64,000 nucleotides of DNA from Thermobacillus sp. ZCTH02-B1 (GCF_002159085.1 NZ_LZRU01000017.1:17748-81747); one strand, 5' to 3'. Positions 44,709 through 54,241 are shown, counted from the first letter of the stretch. A program made the numbers and translations. The notes: a model not told the origin generated them from the sequence alone.

Positions 44709-45398
44709 ATGAAATTTATGAAACTGTGCTTAGCCATCGTACTTGTTTTTGCTTTCATTGTACCTTCAGCCAACGCACAAACGGCATCTTCCAATTGCCA
44801 ATGTTCGTCCGGAAATGAGATCGCATTGAATCAAATTCGAAGTGAATTGGAGGCAAATGGGGTTGAAATTGTAGACTCTCTCAAAGCAAACGAAAAGGCC
44901 ATTGTTAACGGACTGGTAAACGGACAACTCGCAATTCACAGAAGACAACTCGAACTTTACGGATTTCGTAATTACACTCCCATAAATGGGGCTGACATGT
45001 ATAAAGGTTTTAAAAATGTAGAGTTCAACAATCGCAATTACAATTACGTGGCTGTACTTTATAATGTTTATTTCAATGCTGCAAAGGGGGAATATATAAC
45101 GCTGGCAGCTTGGGTTGATTTGAAAGTCAAAAAATTGCTTGAAATCACGGTTACCCACATCGATGCAGAACAAAATGTAAACTTGATCTTCCATTCAGCC
45201 GGTTCCAATAGTAATGCACCCGGACAGATCATTCCGTTCGACTTCGAATTCAATGGCCAATCCTTCGCTTGCAGTCTCACAGGGCTGTTTGCTTGCATCA
45301 CCTATTGTGGAATATGGCATTTGGTGAATCCGGCCGCAGGGGTTACCTGTGATATTCTGTGTGGCACTGCCTTTGCATTTGCTTGTTCAGGCGCTTGA
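44709..45398 (+). CDS. Secreted protein with symmetric six-cysteine C-terminal domain
   Basis: A 229-residue secreted protein. ATG 44709 with GGAGGG 8 nt upstream; the signal peptide (KLCLAIVLVFAFIVPSANA) ends in an ANA-type cleavage site. The middle (about 30-180) is mixed alpha/beta with a helical first part rich in EANGVEIVDSLKANEKAIV. The last about 42 residues are hydrophobic and hold six cysteines spaced C-x7-C-x3-C-x13-C-x3-C-x7-C, a mirror-symmetric pattern with two CX3C pairs, as expected for two antiparallel helices pinned by disulfides (alpha-hairpinin or halocin-C8-like arrangement). Two further cysteines (CQC) lie just after the signal peptide. AT-rich, unlike its neighbours, so probably acquired. 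A precursor of an antimicrobial or signalling peptide is plausible, unproven. Confidence 0.8.
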   Translation: MKFMKLCLAIVLVFAFIVPSANAQTASSNCQCSSGNEIALNQIRSELEANGVEIVDSLKANEKAIVNGLVNGQLAIHRRQLELYGFRNYTPINGADMYKGFKNVEFNNRNYNYVAVLYNVYFNAAKGEYITLAAWVDLKVKKLLEITVTHIDAEQNVNLIFHSAGSNSNAPGQIIPFDFEFNGQSFACSLTGLFACITYCGIWHLVNPAAGVTCDILCGTAFAFACSGA

Positions 45399-45507
45399 TT
45401 AAACGCGCGATCAATCATCAAAGTTCACATGAAGTGAACAGAAGAAAAAGCCCGGATTGAACCGCTCCCGGTCGAGTAGACAGCTACAATAACCAAAAAT
45501 GAATGGT

Positions 45508-45537
45508 CGGACTCCGTGAATTGCGGAGTCCGTTTTT
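45508..45537 (+). terminator. Intrinsic terminator of the cysteine-rich protein gene
   Basis: Stem CGGACTCCG / CGGAGTCCG with a 7-nt loop followed by T5, 110 nt past the stop codon. Confidence 0.9.
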
Positions 45538-45640
45538 CGTGCTTCACACGCAATCAATTAGCGTTGCCCACGCAGATGCTTCTCCACCGCTTCGATTATG
45601 CCGTTGAAGGTGTTGCCTTCCCCGCTTCTTCCCAACAGAA

Positions 45641-45703
45641 AAACTCCCCTCGAAGCAGTCCTGAATATTTTAAAATTCAGGTGTCAGGCTTTGAGGGGAG
45701 TTT
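45641..45703 (-). terminator. Nested hairpin terminating the membrane-protein gene
   Basis: Outer arms AAACTCCCCTC (45641-45651) and GAGGGGAGTTT (45693-45703), inner arms CCTGAAT/ATTCAGG (45660-45666, 45675-45681). On the minus strand the structure is followed by T5, placing a terminator 48 nt past the stop at 45752. Confidence 0.75.
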
Positions 45704-45751
45704 ACCCGTTAACCCGTTAATTTGGGAGAATTTCCGTTCAACGCCCACCGC

Positions 45752-46150
45752 TCATTTGCGGTTCATGAAAAACACACCGATTCCGGCGATCAGCAAATAG
45801 CCGATCATGCCGCACCACAGCAAACTTGTCGGAACAGACTCCACTCCCAAGAAATTGATGATGCTGAGGGCAAGAAAAAGAATTCCCAATAGAATATGCG
45901 AGGACACCAGGAGAAACTTCACTGATTTCTTGCGCAAGCTTTCATCGGGCCTGGAAACGATACCGTTCGGCATTCGAACCCTGATCAAATTGATCCCGAA
46001 CAGGAGCAATGCCCCGGTCAACGCCCCGAGCAAAACGCTCAAATTCACCTCTTTCTGGATCACGTAAACAAGGGCCAATCCAAGCAAGGTGCCGATCAAA
46101 ATATTCGCGGCACGAAAAGTCAAATTCCATATTTCGGCGGTTCTTCTCAT
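45752..46150 (-). CDS. Four-helix membrane protein, unassigned
   Basis: A 132-residue integral membrane protein with four predicted helices: ILIGTLLGLALVYVI, LSVLLGALTGALLLFGINLI, SSHILLGILFLALSIINFLG and LLWCGMIGYLLIAGIGVFFM, with a charged cytosolic loop (MPNGIVSRPDESLRKKSVKF) between helices 2 and 3. Not recognised as a named family. It faces the cysteine-rich secreted gene across two terminators in the same AT-rich island. Small polytopic proteins of this kind often serve as immunity proteins beside bacteriocins; that is only a contextual guess. AGGAGAGG lies upstream of the ATG. Confidence 0.75.
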   Translation of the reverse strand: MRRTAEIWNLTFRAANILIGTLLGLALVYVIQKEVNLSVLLGALTGALLLFGINLIRVRMPNGIVSRPDESLRKKSVKFLLVSSHILLGILFLALSIINFLGVESVPTSLLWCGMIGYLLIAGIGVFFMNRK

Positions 46151-46243
46151 TGTGCCTCTCCTTTCCCGCTAATTTCAAATTTCCCCACGAACCGAGACTG
46201 AACAAATATATGAGCGCCTGATTCCATACATGATTTCCATTAT

Positions 46244-46552
46244 TTATATCTTATCCCATTTTAATGCGGTGTAAAGACCCGAAGAAATCTGCATTAAAGA
46301 TTTCGTTTCATAATGGTTCTGTTGCGGTTCTCTCGTTATATAAACTATGATGATTCTCTGATCAAGTATGTTCGTCTGTGGAACCATTATACGCATGGAC
46401 CCTCGATCGGTTCGGGAAGAAGGTCCGCCTGTCAACCCAGCGCACGCACAATTTTCTCCCGGGTCTCGGCAAGCCGCCGCCCGGCGTGGAAAAGCCAGCG
46501 CCAGCATCAGCCCAAAACACGAGACGTACCGTGCGATCCTGTTCCGTTTCAT
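46244..46552 (-). CDS. Small secreted or lipidated candidate ORF, possibly degraded
   Basis: About 102 residues from ATG 46552, which has GGAGGT 10 nt upstream. The start is a good signal peptide (MKRNRIARYVSCFGLMLALA) ending in RAAAC, which could be a lipobox or a cleavage site, followed by a Cys-rich patch (CRDPGENCACAG). The remainder is not recognisable and the C-terminus looks unstructured. Same AT-shifted island as the two previous genes. Could be a real small secreted protein or a remnant. Confidence 0.4.
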   Translation of the reverse strand: MKRNRIARYVSCFGLMLALAFPRRAAACRDPGENCACAGLTGGPSSRTDRGSMRIMVPQTNILDQRIIIVYITREPQQNHYETKSLMQISSGLYTALKWDKI

Positions 46553-46791
46553 GACCGACTCTACCTCCGACACCCGGAATCGAAAGATCAATCTTTCAGC
46601 GACACAAGTCTTTCAAAACCACATTTTATAAAATTGTTAATACCATAATAATACCGTCGAAAATTGTATGTATTTGTCTGTTTATCTTCAACATGGTTAA
46701 AGTTCCACATCTGTCAGTCCTCTTCCTGATGGAACGGACCCGCATCCGGCCACCCGCTTCACGGAATTTTCACGGATCTTTCTTCCGGCGC

Positions 46792-46844
46792 AAAAAAAGC
46801 GCTTCCCGTCTTCGCTTCCATACGAACCTGTCCCGGGAAACGCT
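46792..46844 (-). terminator. Intrinsic terminator of the LysR gene
   Basis: Minus-strand stem AGCGTTTCCCG / CGGGAAGCGCT with a long loop followed by T7, 30 nt past the LysR stop. Confidence 0.85.
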
Positions 46845-46873
46845 CTATCTTGTCTTTACATGAAAAAATAGAA

Positions 46874-47782
46874 CTAAACATTCCGATTCCCGTTTCCCTC
46901 GCACACCAGCTCGATGAAGGCGGAAGCCGCGCCGGACAGCGGCACATTGCTCATCGTCAGAATGCCGACCCTGGCCGGCGGCAGCGGCACGTCGATGCGC
47001 ACCTCGAACAGCACGCCCTCTTCCAGTTCCTTCGTCACGAATTCCTTCGCCACGTAGGAAATGCCGAGCCCCCGCTTCGCAAACTCGATGAGCAGGTCGA
47101 CGCTGCCGACCTCGATCTCGGGCCGGAGCGAAAGCCCCCTGCTCTGGAACACTTCCGTGATCGTCATGCGCGCCCGGCTGTTGCGGGAGAACAGGATGAT
47201 CGGGTACTCCAGCAACCGTTCCAGGGACAGCACCTCGTCCTTCAAATGCGCGTATCGCATGCCCGCCACGAAGCAGTCCTGGAGCTGGTAGGTCTCCGTC
47301 GCCTGGATTTGCGGATCGACGATCGGCATGCGCGCGACGCCCAGGTCGATCCGTCCCTCCTTCAGGAAGCCGATGATTTCCGGCGTCGTGCCGTGGTTGA
47401 GATGAAGCCGGATGCCGGGGTAACGCTCGTGGAATTTTTCCAGATACGGAAGGAGATAATGCTTGAACAGCGAGTCGCTGCCGCCGATGCGCAGCTCGCC
47501 GCTCTCGAGGTTGCGGAGCGCCGCCATTTTCTCCTCGGCCAGCGTGATGAGCATCTGCGACTGCTCGATGTACGAATACAGCACGGCGCCCTCCTGCGTC
47601 AGCTCCACCCCCCTCGCCGTCCGGGAGAAAAGGGTGACGCCGAACCGTTCCTCCAGCTGCTTGATCGCGTGGCTGACGCTCGGCTGCGTCAGGTACAGCT
47701 TCCGGGCGGCCTGCGTGAGGCTGCCGGTCTTCGCCGCCCAATAAAACACCTTGTATAGTTCGTGATTTATTCCCATAGACAT
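46874..47782 (-). CDS. LysR-family transcriptional regulator
   Basis: A 302-residue LysR regulator: N-terminal winged helix (VFYWAAKTGSLTQAARKLYL, TQPSVSHAIKQLEERFGVTL) and an effector domain with two lobes (LRIGGSDSLFKHYLLPYLEK, GRIDLGVARMPIV). Start ATG 47782 has GAGAGGAG 10-16 nt upstream. It diverges from zwf, and a perfect T-N11-A dyad covers its own start codon, so autoregulation and control of zwf-tkt-tal are likely. The effector (perhaps a sugar phosphate or a redox signal) is unknown. Confidence 0.92.
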   Translation of the reverse strand: MSMGINHELYKVFYWAAKTGSLTQAARKLYLTQPSVSHAIKQLEERFGVTLFSRTARGVELTQEGAVLYSYIEQSQMLITLAEEKMAALRNLESGELRIGGSDSLFKHYLLPYLEKFHERYPGIRLHLNHGTTPEIIGFLKEGRIDLGVARMPIVDPQIQATETYQLQDCFVAGMRYAHLKDEVLSLERLLEYPIILFSRNSRARMTITEVFQSRGLSLRPEIEVGSVDLLIEFAKRGLGISYVAKEFVTKELEEGVLFEVRIDVPLPPARVGILTMSNVPLSGAASAFIELVCEGNGNRNV

Positions 47783-47789
47783 TGTCTAT
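47775..47789. promoter_or_regulatory. LysR-type operator, perfect 7-1-7 dyad
   Basis: ATAGACATTGTCTAT, containing T-N11-A, overlaps the LysR start codon and lies about 110 bp upstream of zwf. This is the classic position and pattern for a LysR autoregulatory site. Confidence 0.8.
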
Positions 47790-47896
47790 ATCTCCTCTCA
47801 AATCAATCGATTTTTCGTATGACCTTGACTCGTATTATAGTGATATGTAAGGCTTATAGCCAGCCTGGCATGCGACAGTCGGAAAGGAGAAGGACT

Positions 47897-49399
47897 TTGG
47901 AGCCGACGACCTTTGTGCTGTTCGGGGCAACCGGGGATCTTGCGAAACGCAAAATCTACCCCGCCCTTTACAATTTGTTCGTCCGCGGCAAACTGCCGTC
48001 GGCGTTTTCCGTCATCGGCCTCGGGCGAAGGGAGTGGACCGACGAGACGCTCCGGGCCAACGTGGAGCAGTCGCTGCGGCGGTTCTCCCGCACGAAGCCG
48101 GACGACGAGGCTGCGCTCGGCCGCTTCCTGCGGGCGTTTCGGTACTGCGTGCTCGACATCGGCCGCGAAGCGGACTACCAGAGACTGCTCAAGCTCGTGA
48201 AGGAGCGGGAGGCGGAGCTCGGCATACCGGAAAACCGGCTGTTCTACCTGTCGGTGGGCCCCGAGCATTTCGGGCCGATCGCCGACAACATCCGCTCGAG
48301 CGGTCTCGGCTCCGGACGCGGCTGGAAACGGCTCGTCATCGAAAAGCCCTTCGGCCATGACCTGGCATCCGCCCGGGAATTGAACCGGAAGCTCGGCGAG
48401 TCGTTCGCGGAGCACGAGATTTACCGCATCGACCATTATCTCGGCAAACCGGTCGTGCAGCGGCTCGAGGCGCTGGGCAGGCATCCGGCCGTCCGCGGGC
48501 TGTGGACCGGAAGAAGGCCCGCCAACGTGCAGATCGTGGCGGACGAATCGGTCGGCGTCGAGGAACGGGCCGGCTACTACGACAAGTCCGGCGCCCTGCG
48601 GGACATGTTCCAAAACCATCTGTTGCAGCTGCTCATGATGACGGCGGTGCATCTGCCCGGCGGCGGTTCCGGAGACGTGCATCAGCGGAAAAAGCGGATC
48701 ATGGAGGCGCTCCGTCCGGTCACGAAGGAGACAGCGGCCGCCTGCATCGTCCGCGGACAGTACGCCGAGGGCTTCATCGGCGGCAGTCCGGTCGTCGGAT
48801 ACACGGCGGAACCGGGCATCGCGCCGGACTCGCAGACGGACACGTTCATCGCCGCCCGGCTCGAGATCGACAACGATGACTGGCGCGGCGTGCCGTTCTA
48901 CATCCGGACGGGGAAAAGGCTCAGGGAGAAATCCACGCGCATCGTCGTCGAGTTCGGGGCGCCCGAGGGGCAGCCGGAGCACGGATCCGATCTGCTCGTC
49001 ATCGAAATCGGGCCGAACGAACGCGTCACGCTGCAGCGCGGCGTGCAATTTGCCGGTTCGGCGGAAGGCATTGAGCAGGTTTCCGTCGAATTGGATATCA
49101 ATGGGGACAATTCACCCGAAGCCTACGAAAACCTGATCGGTGACGCGCTCGCCGGCGACCCGACTTTCTTCGCCCATTGGGACGAAGTCGAGCTGTCCTG
49201 GCGGTGGGTCCAGCCGGTCCTGGACGCCTTCGCGGAGAATCGGGTGCCGCTCCACCGGTATGCGGCCGGCGGTTTCGGCCCCGCCGAATCCGACGCGCTG
49301 CCCGCGAAGGACGGCTTCCGCTGGTGGCTCGACGACCGAAGCGACGCGAAATCCGACAAGAGCGAGGGGGAACGCTATGTCTGCCAATCGAACGGTTGA
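47897..49399 (+). CDS. zwf: Glucose-6-phosphate 1-dehydrogenase
   Basis: A 500-residue enzyme for the first step of the pentose phosphate pathway, making NADPH and 6-phosphogluconolactone. Cofactor site [20 protein letters not shown], and the active-site [15 protein letters not shown] 47897 is taken as start because AAGGAGAAGG lies just upstream and the length then matches the family; the frame is open to 47762. It overlaps tkt by 23 bp. Its expected partner gnd (6-phosphogluconate dehydrogenase) is not in the window. Confidence 0.97.
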   Translation: MEPTTFVLFGATGDLAKRKIYPALYNLFVRGKLPSAFSVIGLGRREWTDETLRANVEQSLRRFSRTKPDDEAALGRFLRAFRYCVLDIGREADYQRLLKLVKEREAELGIPENRLFYLSVGPEHFGPIADNIRSSGLGSGRGWKRLVIEKPFGHDLASARELNRKLGESFAEHEIYRIDHYLGKPVVQRLEALGRHPAVRGLWTGRRPANVQIVADESVGVEERAGYYDKSGALRDMFQNHLLQLLMMTAVHLPGGGSGDVHQRKKRIMEALRPVTKETAAACIVRGQYAEGFIGGSPVVGYTAEPGIAPDSQTDTFIAARLEIDNDDWRGVPFYIRTGKRLREKSTRIVVEFGAPEGQPEHGSDLLVIEIGPNERVTLQRGVQFAGSAEGIEQVSVELDINGDNSPEAYENLIGDALAGDPTFFAHWDEVELSWRWVQPVLDAFAENRVPLHRYAAGGFGPAESDALPAKDGFRWWLDDRSDAKSDKSEGERYVCQSNG

Positions 49400-51368
49400 A
49401 CAACTTGCCATCAACACCATCCGCACGCTTTCAATCGACGCGATCAACGCCGCCAAATCGGGCCATCCCGGTCTGCCGATGGGCGCCGCGCCGATGGCGT
49501 ACGCGCTCTGGAGCCGGCATCTGAACCACAACCCGGCCAACAGCAAATGGTTCAACCGCGACCGGTTCGTCCTGTCGGCCGGCCACGGCTCGATGCTGCT
49601 GTACAGCCTGCTGCACCTGTTCGGCTACAATGTGACGCTCGACGACATCAAGCAATTCCGCCAGCTCGGCAGCCGGACCCCGGGCCATCCCGAGTTCGGG
49701 CATACCGACGGCGTCGAGGCGACGACGGGACCGCTCGGGCAGGGGATCGCGATGGCGGTCGGCATGGCGATGGCCGAGGCGCATCTCGCGGCCCGGTTCA
49801 ACCGGGAGGGCTTCCCGGTCGTCGATCACTACACCTACGCGCTCGTCGGCGACGGCTGCCTGATGGAGGGCATTTCCTACGAAGCGATGTCGATGGCCGG
49901 GCACATGAAGCTCGGCAAGCTGATCGTGCTGTACGATTCCAATGAAATTTCCCTCGACGGCGAGCTCGGGCTCAGCTTCAGCGAGAACATCCGGCTGCGC
50001 GCGGAATCCGCGAACTGGCAATACCTGCGCGTGGAAGACGGCAACGACATCGACGCGGTGTCGGCCGCGATCGCGGAAGCGAAGGCGAACAAGGAGCAGC
50101 CGACGATCATCGAGGTGCGCACGATCATCGGCTACGGCAGCAAGAACGCCGGCACGAACAAGGTGCACGGCGCCCCGATCGGCGAAGAGGACGCCAAGCA
50201 CGCCAAGTCGTTCTACGGCTGGCCGTATGAGGAACCGTTCACGGTGCCGGACGAGGTGCGGGCGCATTTTGAAGAGCTGAAGCGGAAGGGCGCGGAGAAA
50301 GAAGCGGAGTGGAACCGGCTGTTCGAGCGCTACAAGGCGCAGTATCCGGAACTCGCGCGGGAACTCGAACAGGCCATCGAAGGCAAATATGCGATCGAAG
50401 TGGCCGACATCCCGACGTTCGATCCCGCGAAGGCGATCTCGACCCGCGTCGCAAGCGGTGAGGCGATCAACCATTTCGTGAAGAAGATTCCGGCCATCTT
50501 CGGCGGCAGCGCCGACCTGTCGCACTCGACGATGACGGACATCAAGGGCGAGCCGAAGTTCGCGATCGAATCGTACGCCGGCCGCAACGTCCACTTCGGC
50601 GTCCGCGAGCACGCGATGGGCGCGGCCGCGAACGGCATGGCGCTGCACGGCGGCGTGAAACCCTTCGTCGGCACGTTCTTCGTGTTCAGCGATTACCTGC
50701 GTCCGGCAATCCGCCTCGCGGCGCTGCAGAAGCTGCCGGTCGTGTACGTGTTCACCCACGACTCGATCGCCGTCGGCGAAGACGGGCCGACGCACGAGCC
50801 GATCGAGCAGCTCGCCGCGCTGCGGGCGATCCCCGGCGTGACGGTCATCCGTCCGTCCGACGCGAACGAGACGGCCAGCGCCTGGGCGTACGCGCTCGAG
50901 AAGCAGGACGGCCCGGTGGCGCTCGTGCTGAGCCGCCAGAACCTGCCGGTGCTCGAGGCGACGGCGCGCAACAAGGATGCGGTCGCGAAGGGCGGTTACG
51001 TGATCGCCGACGCGGAAGGACAGCCGGACGTCATCCTGATCGCGACCGGTTCGGAAGTGTCGCTGGCGCTCGATGCGAAGAAGGAGCTCGACAAGGAAGG
51101 CGTCAAGGCGCGCGTCGTCGCGATGCCGAGCCGCGAGCTGTTCGATCGCCAGCCGGAGGATTACCGCAAGTCCGTCCTGCCGGACGGCGTGACGAAGCGG
51201 CTCGTGATCGAAGCCGGCATTTCGCTCGGTTGGGAGCGCTACGCGGGACCGAACGGCAAGGTGCTGTCGATCGAGACGTTCGGCGCTTCGGGCCCGGGCG
51301 GCGCGGTGATGAAGCATTTCGGCTTCTCCGTCGAGAACGTTGTCCGTCTCGCGCGCGAGCTGTCATAA
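49377..51368 (+). CDS. tkt: Transketolase
   Basis: A 663-residue thiamine-diphosphate enzyme exchanging two-carbon units between sugar phosphates. Opening [20 protein letters not shown], diphosphate-binding [18 protein letters not shown], and the pyrimidine-domain SRQNLPVLE region are as expected; full family length. ATG 49377 lies inside the end of zwf behind AGGGGG. Second gene of zwf-tkt-tal. Confidence 0.97.
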   Translation: MSANRTVEQLAINTIRTLSIDAINAAKSGHPGLPMGAAPMAYALWSRHLNHNPANSKWFNRDRFVLSAGHGSMLLYSLLHLFGYNVTLDDIKQFRQLGSRTPGHPEFGHTDGVEATTGPLGQGIAMAVGMAMAEAHLAARFNREGFPVVDHYTYALVGDGCLMEGISYEAMSMAGHMKLGKLIVLYDSNEISLDGELGLSFSENIRLRAESANWQYLRVEDGNDIDAVSAAIAEAKANKEQPTIIEVRTIIGYGSKNAGTNKVHGAPIGEEDAKHAKSFYGWPYEEPFTVPDEVRAHFEELKRKGAEKEAEWNRLFERYKAQYPELARELEQAIEGKYAIEVADIPTFDPAKAISTRVASGEAINHFVKKIPAIFGGSADLSHSTMTDIKGEPKFAIESYAGRNVHFGVREHAMGAAANGMALHGGVKPFVGTFFVFSDYLRPAIRLAALQKLPVVYVFTHDSIAVGEDGPTHEPIEQLAALRAIPGVTVIRPSDANETASAWAYALEKQDGPVALVLSRQNLPVLEATARNKDAVAKGGYVIADAEGQPDVILIATGSEVSLALDAKKELDKEGVKARVVAMPSRELFDRQPEDYRKSVLPDGVTKRLVIEAGISLGWERYAGPNGKVLSIETFGASGPGGAVMKHFGFSVENVVRLARELS

Positions 51369-51395
51369 CGGACCTTGTGGCGACGGCGGTGGGCG

Positions 51396-51472
51396 GTTAG
51401 CGGTCCCGCGGACCGTTATCGCCCGCCATTCGGCCGCCGGACGGCCCGTTAACGGTCCCGCGAACCGTTAAC
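51396..51472. repeat. Two near-identical 25-bp palindromes between tkt and tal
   Basis: GTTAGCGGTCCC-GCGGACCGTTATC (51396-51420) and GTTAACGGTCCC-GCGAACCGTTAAC (51448-51472), 52 bp apart, differ at three positions, each forming a hairpin in the tkt-tal mRNA. Without T tracts they are not ordinary terminators. Confidence 0.75.
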
Positions 51473-51526
51473 CGGCGTGTTCAGGACGGCCCGCACCGAT
51501 ACCCCCATCCAAGGAGGTCGAGCAGC

Positions 51527-52192
51527 GTGAAATTCTTCATCGACACCGCCAACCTGGACGAGATCAAGAAGATTTACAAGACGGGCATTCTGGCCGGCGT
51601 CACGACGAACCCGTCGCTTGTGGCGAAGGAAGGCGTCAAGTTCGAAGACCGGATTGTCGAGATTCTGCAGGCCGTGCCCGAAGCCGAATCGGTCTCGGCC
51701 GAGGTAACGCCCGACGCCGTGACGGCGGAGCAGATGATCGCGCAGGCGCTCGAGCTGGCCAAACTCAACAACAACGACCCCAAGATCACGATCAAGCTCC
51801 CGATGACCCTCGAGGGCCTGGAAGCATGCCGCCATCTCTCGCAGAAAGGCATCAAGACGAACGTCACGCTCATCTTCACGGTCAACCAGGCGCTGCTGGC
51901 CGCACGCGCCGGCGCCACGTACGTCTCGCCGTTCCTCGGACGGCTCGATGACATCTCGGAGGACGGCGTGCAGCTCGTGACGAAGGTGGCGGAGGCGTTC
52001 CGCGTCCACCGGCTGGACACGCAGATCATCGCCGCGTCCGTCCGCCATCCGGACCACGTCACCCGCGTCGCGCTGGCCGGCGCGCACATCGCGACGATCC
52101 CGTACAAGGTCATCGAGCAGATCGCGAAGCACCCGCTGACGGACCAGGGCATCGCGAAATTCGCCGCCGACTGGCAAAACGCCGTGAAATAA
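51527..52192 (+). CDS. tal: Transaldolase (TalC/fructose-6-phosphate aldolase-like)
   Basis: A 221-residue short transaldolase with the family opening [36 protein letters not shown] and the Schiff-base lysine in [12 protein letters not shown]. It transfers dihydroxyacetone between sugar phosphates in the non-oxidative pentose phosphate branch; members of this short type can also act as fructose-6-phosphate aldolase. GTG 51527 has AAGGAGG 9 nt upstream. Last gene of the zwf-tkt-tal cluster. Confidence 0.96.
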   Translation: MKFFIDTANLDEIKKIYKTGILAGVTTNPSLVAKEGVKFEDRIVEILQAVPEAESVSAEVTPDAVTAEQMIAQALELAKLNNNDPKITIKLPMTLEGLEACRHLSQKGIKTNVTLIFTVNQALLAARAGATYVSPFLGRLDDISEDGVQLVTKVAEAFRVHRLDTQIIAASVRHPDHVTRVALAGAHIATIPYKVIEQIAKHPLTDQGIAKFAADWQNAVK

Positions 52193-52209
52193 CGCATAGC
52201 GTTGGTTCA

Positions 52210-52249
52210 ACGGTCGGGCAGGAGCAGACCTCCTGTCCGGTCGTTTTTT
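52210..52249 (+). terminator. Intrinsic terminator of zwf-tkt-tal
   Basis: Stem CGGGCAGGAG / CTCCTGTCCG (one G-T pair) with a 5-nt loop followed by T6, 20 nt past the tal stop. Confidence 0.93.
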
Positions 52250-52664
52250 GTGTCAATTCCCGCCAGGTGCCGCGCATCCCCCCGCTTGCTGCTTCCATCC
52301 TTTGATGTTCAACCCACCCGGAACCGGAGATTTTGATTGATTTGGATATTTCCTTTCATTTTATTTTTCTGCATAATTTAATCAGCCGTGTGATGATCCC
52401 CCTTTTTATGAAACTTTCATTGAGCAAGCGGGCTTTACAGGAAAGACAACAAATCGCCGAGAACGTCCCGAGAGGAGGATCATCATGGCCCTCCTCATGG
52501 GGATCGGCAGGGGAAAAGGGTTCCCCGCCGGCCGGACGCCGCAGCGCAAGTAAAGGCTCCGGTGTAAACGGTTGTTTTTTCACCGCGAATTTGCACCCGG
52601 CCATGCCGTTCCGGCGTTTAATGGATATATGACCCGAACATAACCGAACCGGGAGGCAAGGCCC
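52250..52664. other. Intergenic stretch, no gene recognised
   Basis: Over 400 bp without a convincing gene. The AT-rich part (52330-52400) may hold promoter elements for the next gene, but no clear hexamer pair was found. Confidence 0.3.
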
Positions 52665-53183
52665 ATGAGAAGCGCCTTCAGCCCCGTCGAACGGGCAATC
52701 GTATTGATTGCGGCCATTCTGCTGGTCATGGCGGTGGATATGCTGAAACCCTCGCCTGCTCCCGCGGACAACATCGACATTCAAGTGACCATCCTGAGCG
52801 CGGAAAAGCGGCAGGACCACTCCATCGACGTGACGGCCCAAATCGCGAACCGCAGCCCCAACGTCACGCTGGCGGGCAATCGCCTGACCGTCGTGCCCGA
52901 GACGTCCGAAGGCACGCATCACGAGAACCAAGACGGCAAAAACGAAGGCGGCGGTACAACCTCGGCCGACGATCCGCCGCGGGACACGCCGGTGCGGGTG
53001 CTGGAAGGTTCGTTCGATGAAATTCCGCCGAACTCTGCCGTCACCGTCGCCTTTACCATTCCGCCGGACACCGACCGCCGGGAACCGTTGGTTGTCCATT
53101 TCGAAAGCATCAAACTGCGGTACGAGAACACGGAGGAACCAAGAGCGATCAGGATCACCGTGCCGCTGTCCGTTTCCGATTGA
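52665..53183 (+). CDS. Membrane-anchored hypothetical protein
   Basis: A 172-residue protein with one N-terminal membrane helix (AIVLIAAILLVMAVDML) and an external beta-rich domain (VTILSAEKRQDHSIDVTAQI, VAFTIPPDTDRREPLVVHF) interrupted by an Asn/Gly/Asp-rich linker (about 80-100). The repeated strand pattern resembles small Ig-like or DUF4352-type modules, tentatively. GGGAGG lies 8 nt before the ATG. It ends close to the convergent SDR gene. Function unknown. Confidence 0.7.
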   Translation: MRSAFSPVERAIVLIAAILLVMAVDMLKPSPAPADNIDIQVTILSAEKRQDHSIDVTAQIANRSPNVTLAGNRLTVVPETSEGTHHENQDGKNEGGGTTSADDPPRDTPVRVLEGSFDEIPPNSAVTVAFTIPPDTDRREPLVVHFESIKLRYENTEEPRAIRITVPLSVSD

Positions 53184-53204
53184 ACGGGCGATCAGGGAAC
53201 TCCG

Positions 53205-54128
53205 TCACCGGTACGCTTCCGCGTCCGCGGGCTTGCCCGGCCCGATGACTTCCCGGTAGTACTTCATGAAGTTCGGCCGCGAGCCGTCGATGTCCGTGAA
53301 GCCGTACACCTCGGCAAGCTCGCCGCTCGAGAGCGACCGGCCGTTCCACCGGCTCACATCCGGATCGCTCGCGAGCGCGGCGACCGCCCGGCCGACATAC
53401 CGCGGCGTCTCCGAGATGAGAAAATGGGGCTCCTTCTCCGCCGCCTTTCGCCAATCGTCCTCCGTCACGCCGAAATGCTCCAGCATGATCTCCGATCGCA
53501 TCCAGCCCGGCGTGAGCGACACCGCGGTGCACCCGTGCGGCTTCAGCTCCTGCGCGAGCGCCCACGCCACACGGTTCAGCGAGATTTTCGCCAGATCATA
53601 GAAGACGTTCAGCCGGTATTCGCTCCGGTTGAACTCCTCCGTGCCGTCCGTCACCTCCACGACGAGCCCGCCCGGCCGGCGGATGAGCAGCGGCAGCGCG
53701 AAATGGCTCGTGATGAGGTGCGTCCGCACGCCGAGATCCAGCATGCGCAGCCCTTTCTCCAGCGAATGTTGCCAGATCGGCACGTTCCATTCGGTCATGT
53801 ACTCCGCGCCCCAGATGTCGTTCACGAGAATGTCGAGCCTTCCCTGCTCGCGTTCGATGCGCTGCACGAGCGCTTTCACCTGTTCGGGAACGAGGTGATC
53901 GACCTGCACGGCGATCCCCTGTCCTCCGGCTTCGGTCACGAGTTCGGCCGTCTCCTCGATCGTCTCCGGCCGGTTGTATTCGGAGCGCTGCTTCCGCGTC
54001 GTCCGCCCCGTCACGTAGACCGTCGCTCCGACCGCCCCGAGCTCGATCGCAATGCCGCGTCCGGCGCCGCGCGTTCCGCCGGCGACCAGCGCGACTTTGC
54101 CTTCCAGTTTGCCTGCGAATGGTTTCAT
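53205..54128 (-). CDS. Short-chain dehydrogenase/reductase
   Basis: A 307-residue oxidoreductase. Cofactor loop LVAGGTRGAGRGIAIELGA, NAG-like stretch DILVNDIWGAE, and the catalytic Tyr/Lys in FYDLAKISLN; GRTTRK after the second strand suggests NADP(H). The VNDIWG wording and the length are typical of an SDR subgroup of unknown substrate. ATG 54128 is favoured by GGGAGGG 8 nt upstream. Diverges from a WYL-domain regulator, its probable repressor, across a short palindrome-bearing intergenic region. Confidence 0.9.
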   Translation of the reverse strand: MKPFAGKLEGKVALVAGGTRGAGRGIAIELGAVGATVYVTGRTTRKQRSEYNRPETIEETAELVTEAGGQGIAVQVDHLVPEQVKALVQRIEREQGRLDILVNDIWGAEYMTEWNVPIWQHSLEKGLRMLDLGVRTHLITSHFALPLLIRRPGGLVVEVTDGTEEFNRSEYRLNVFYDLAKISLNRVAWALAQELKPHGCTAVSLTPGWMRSEIMLEHFGVTEDDWRKAAEKEPHFLISETPRYVGRAVAALASDPDVSRWNGRSLSSGELAEVYGFTDIDGSRPNFMKYYREVIGPGKPADAEAYR

Positions 54129-54180
54129 CGGCATTCCCTCCCGAGCGGTTTCAGGATTCCCTGCCTTATGGTAGATTTTC

Positions 54181-54203
54181 ATTACGACATCTCTTGTCAT
54201 AAT
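54181..54203. promoter_or_regulatory. Candidate operator between SDR and WYL-regulator genes
   Basis: ATTACGACA, 5 bp, TGTCATAAT: 8 of 9 positions paired, centrally placed in the 113-bp divergent intergenic region; a natural binding site for the regulator encoded at 54242. Confidence 0.6.
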
Positions 54204-54241
54204 TGACGGGCAAAATGAAACCGCAAGGGGGGACGGGAACG

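Noticed and set aside
49431..51317. 628-codon minus-strand frame opposite tkt
   Set aside because: Antisense shadow of the transketolase gene.
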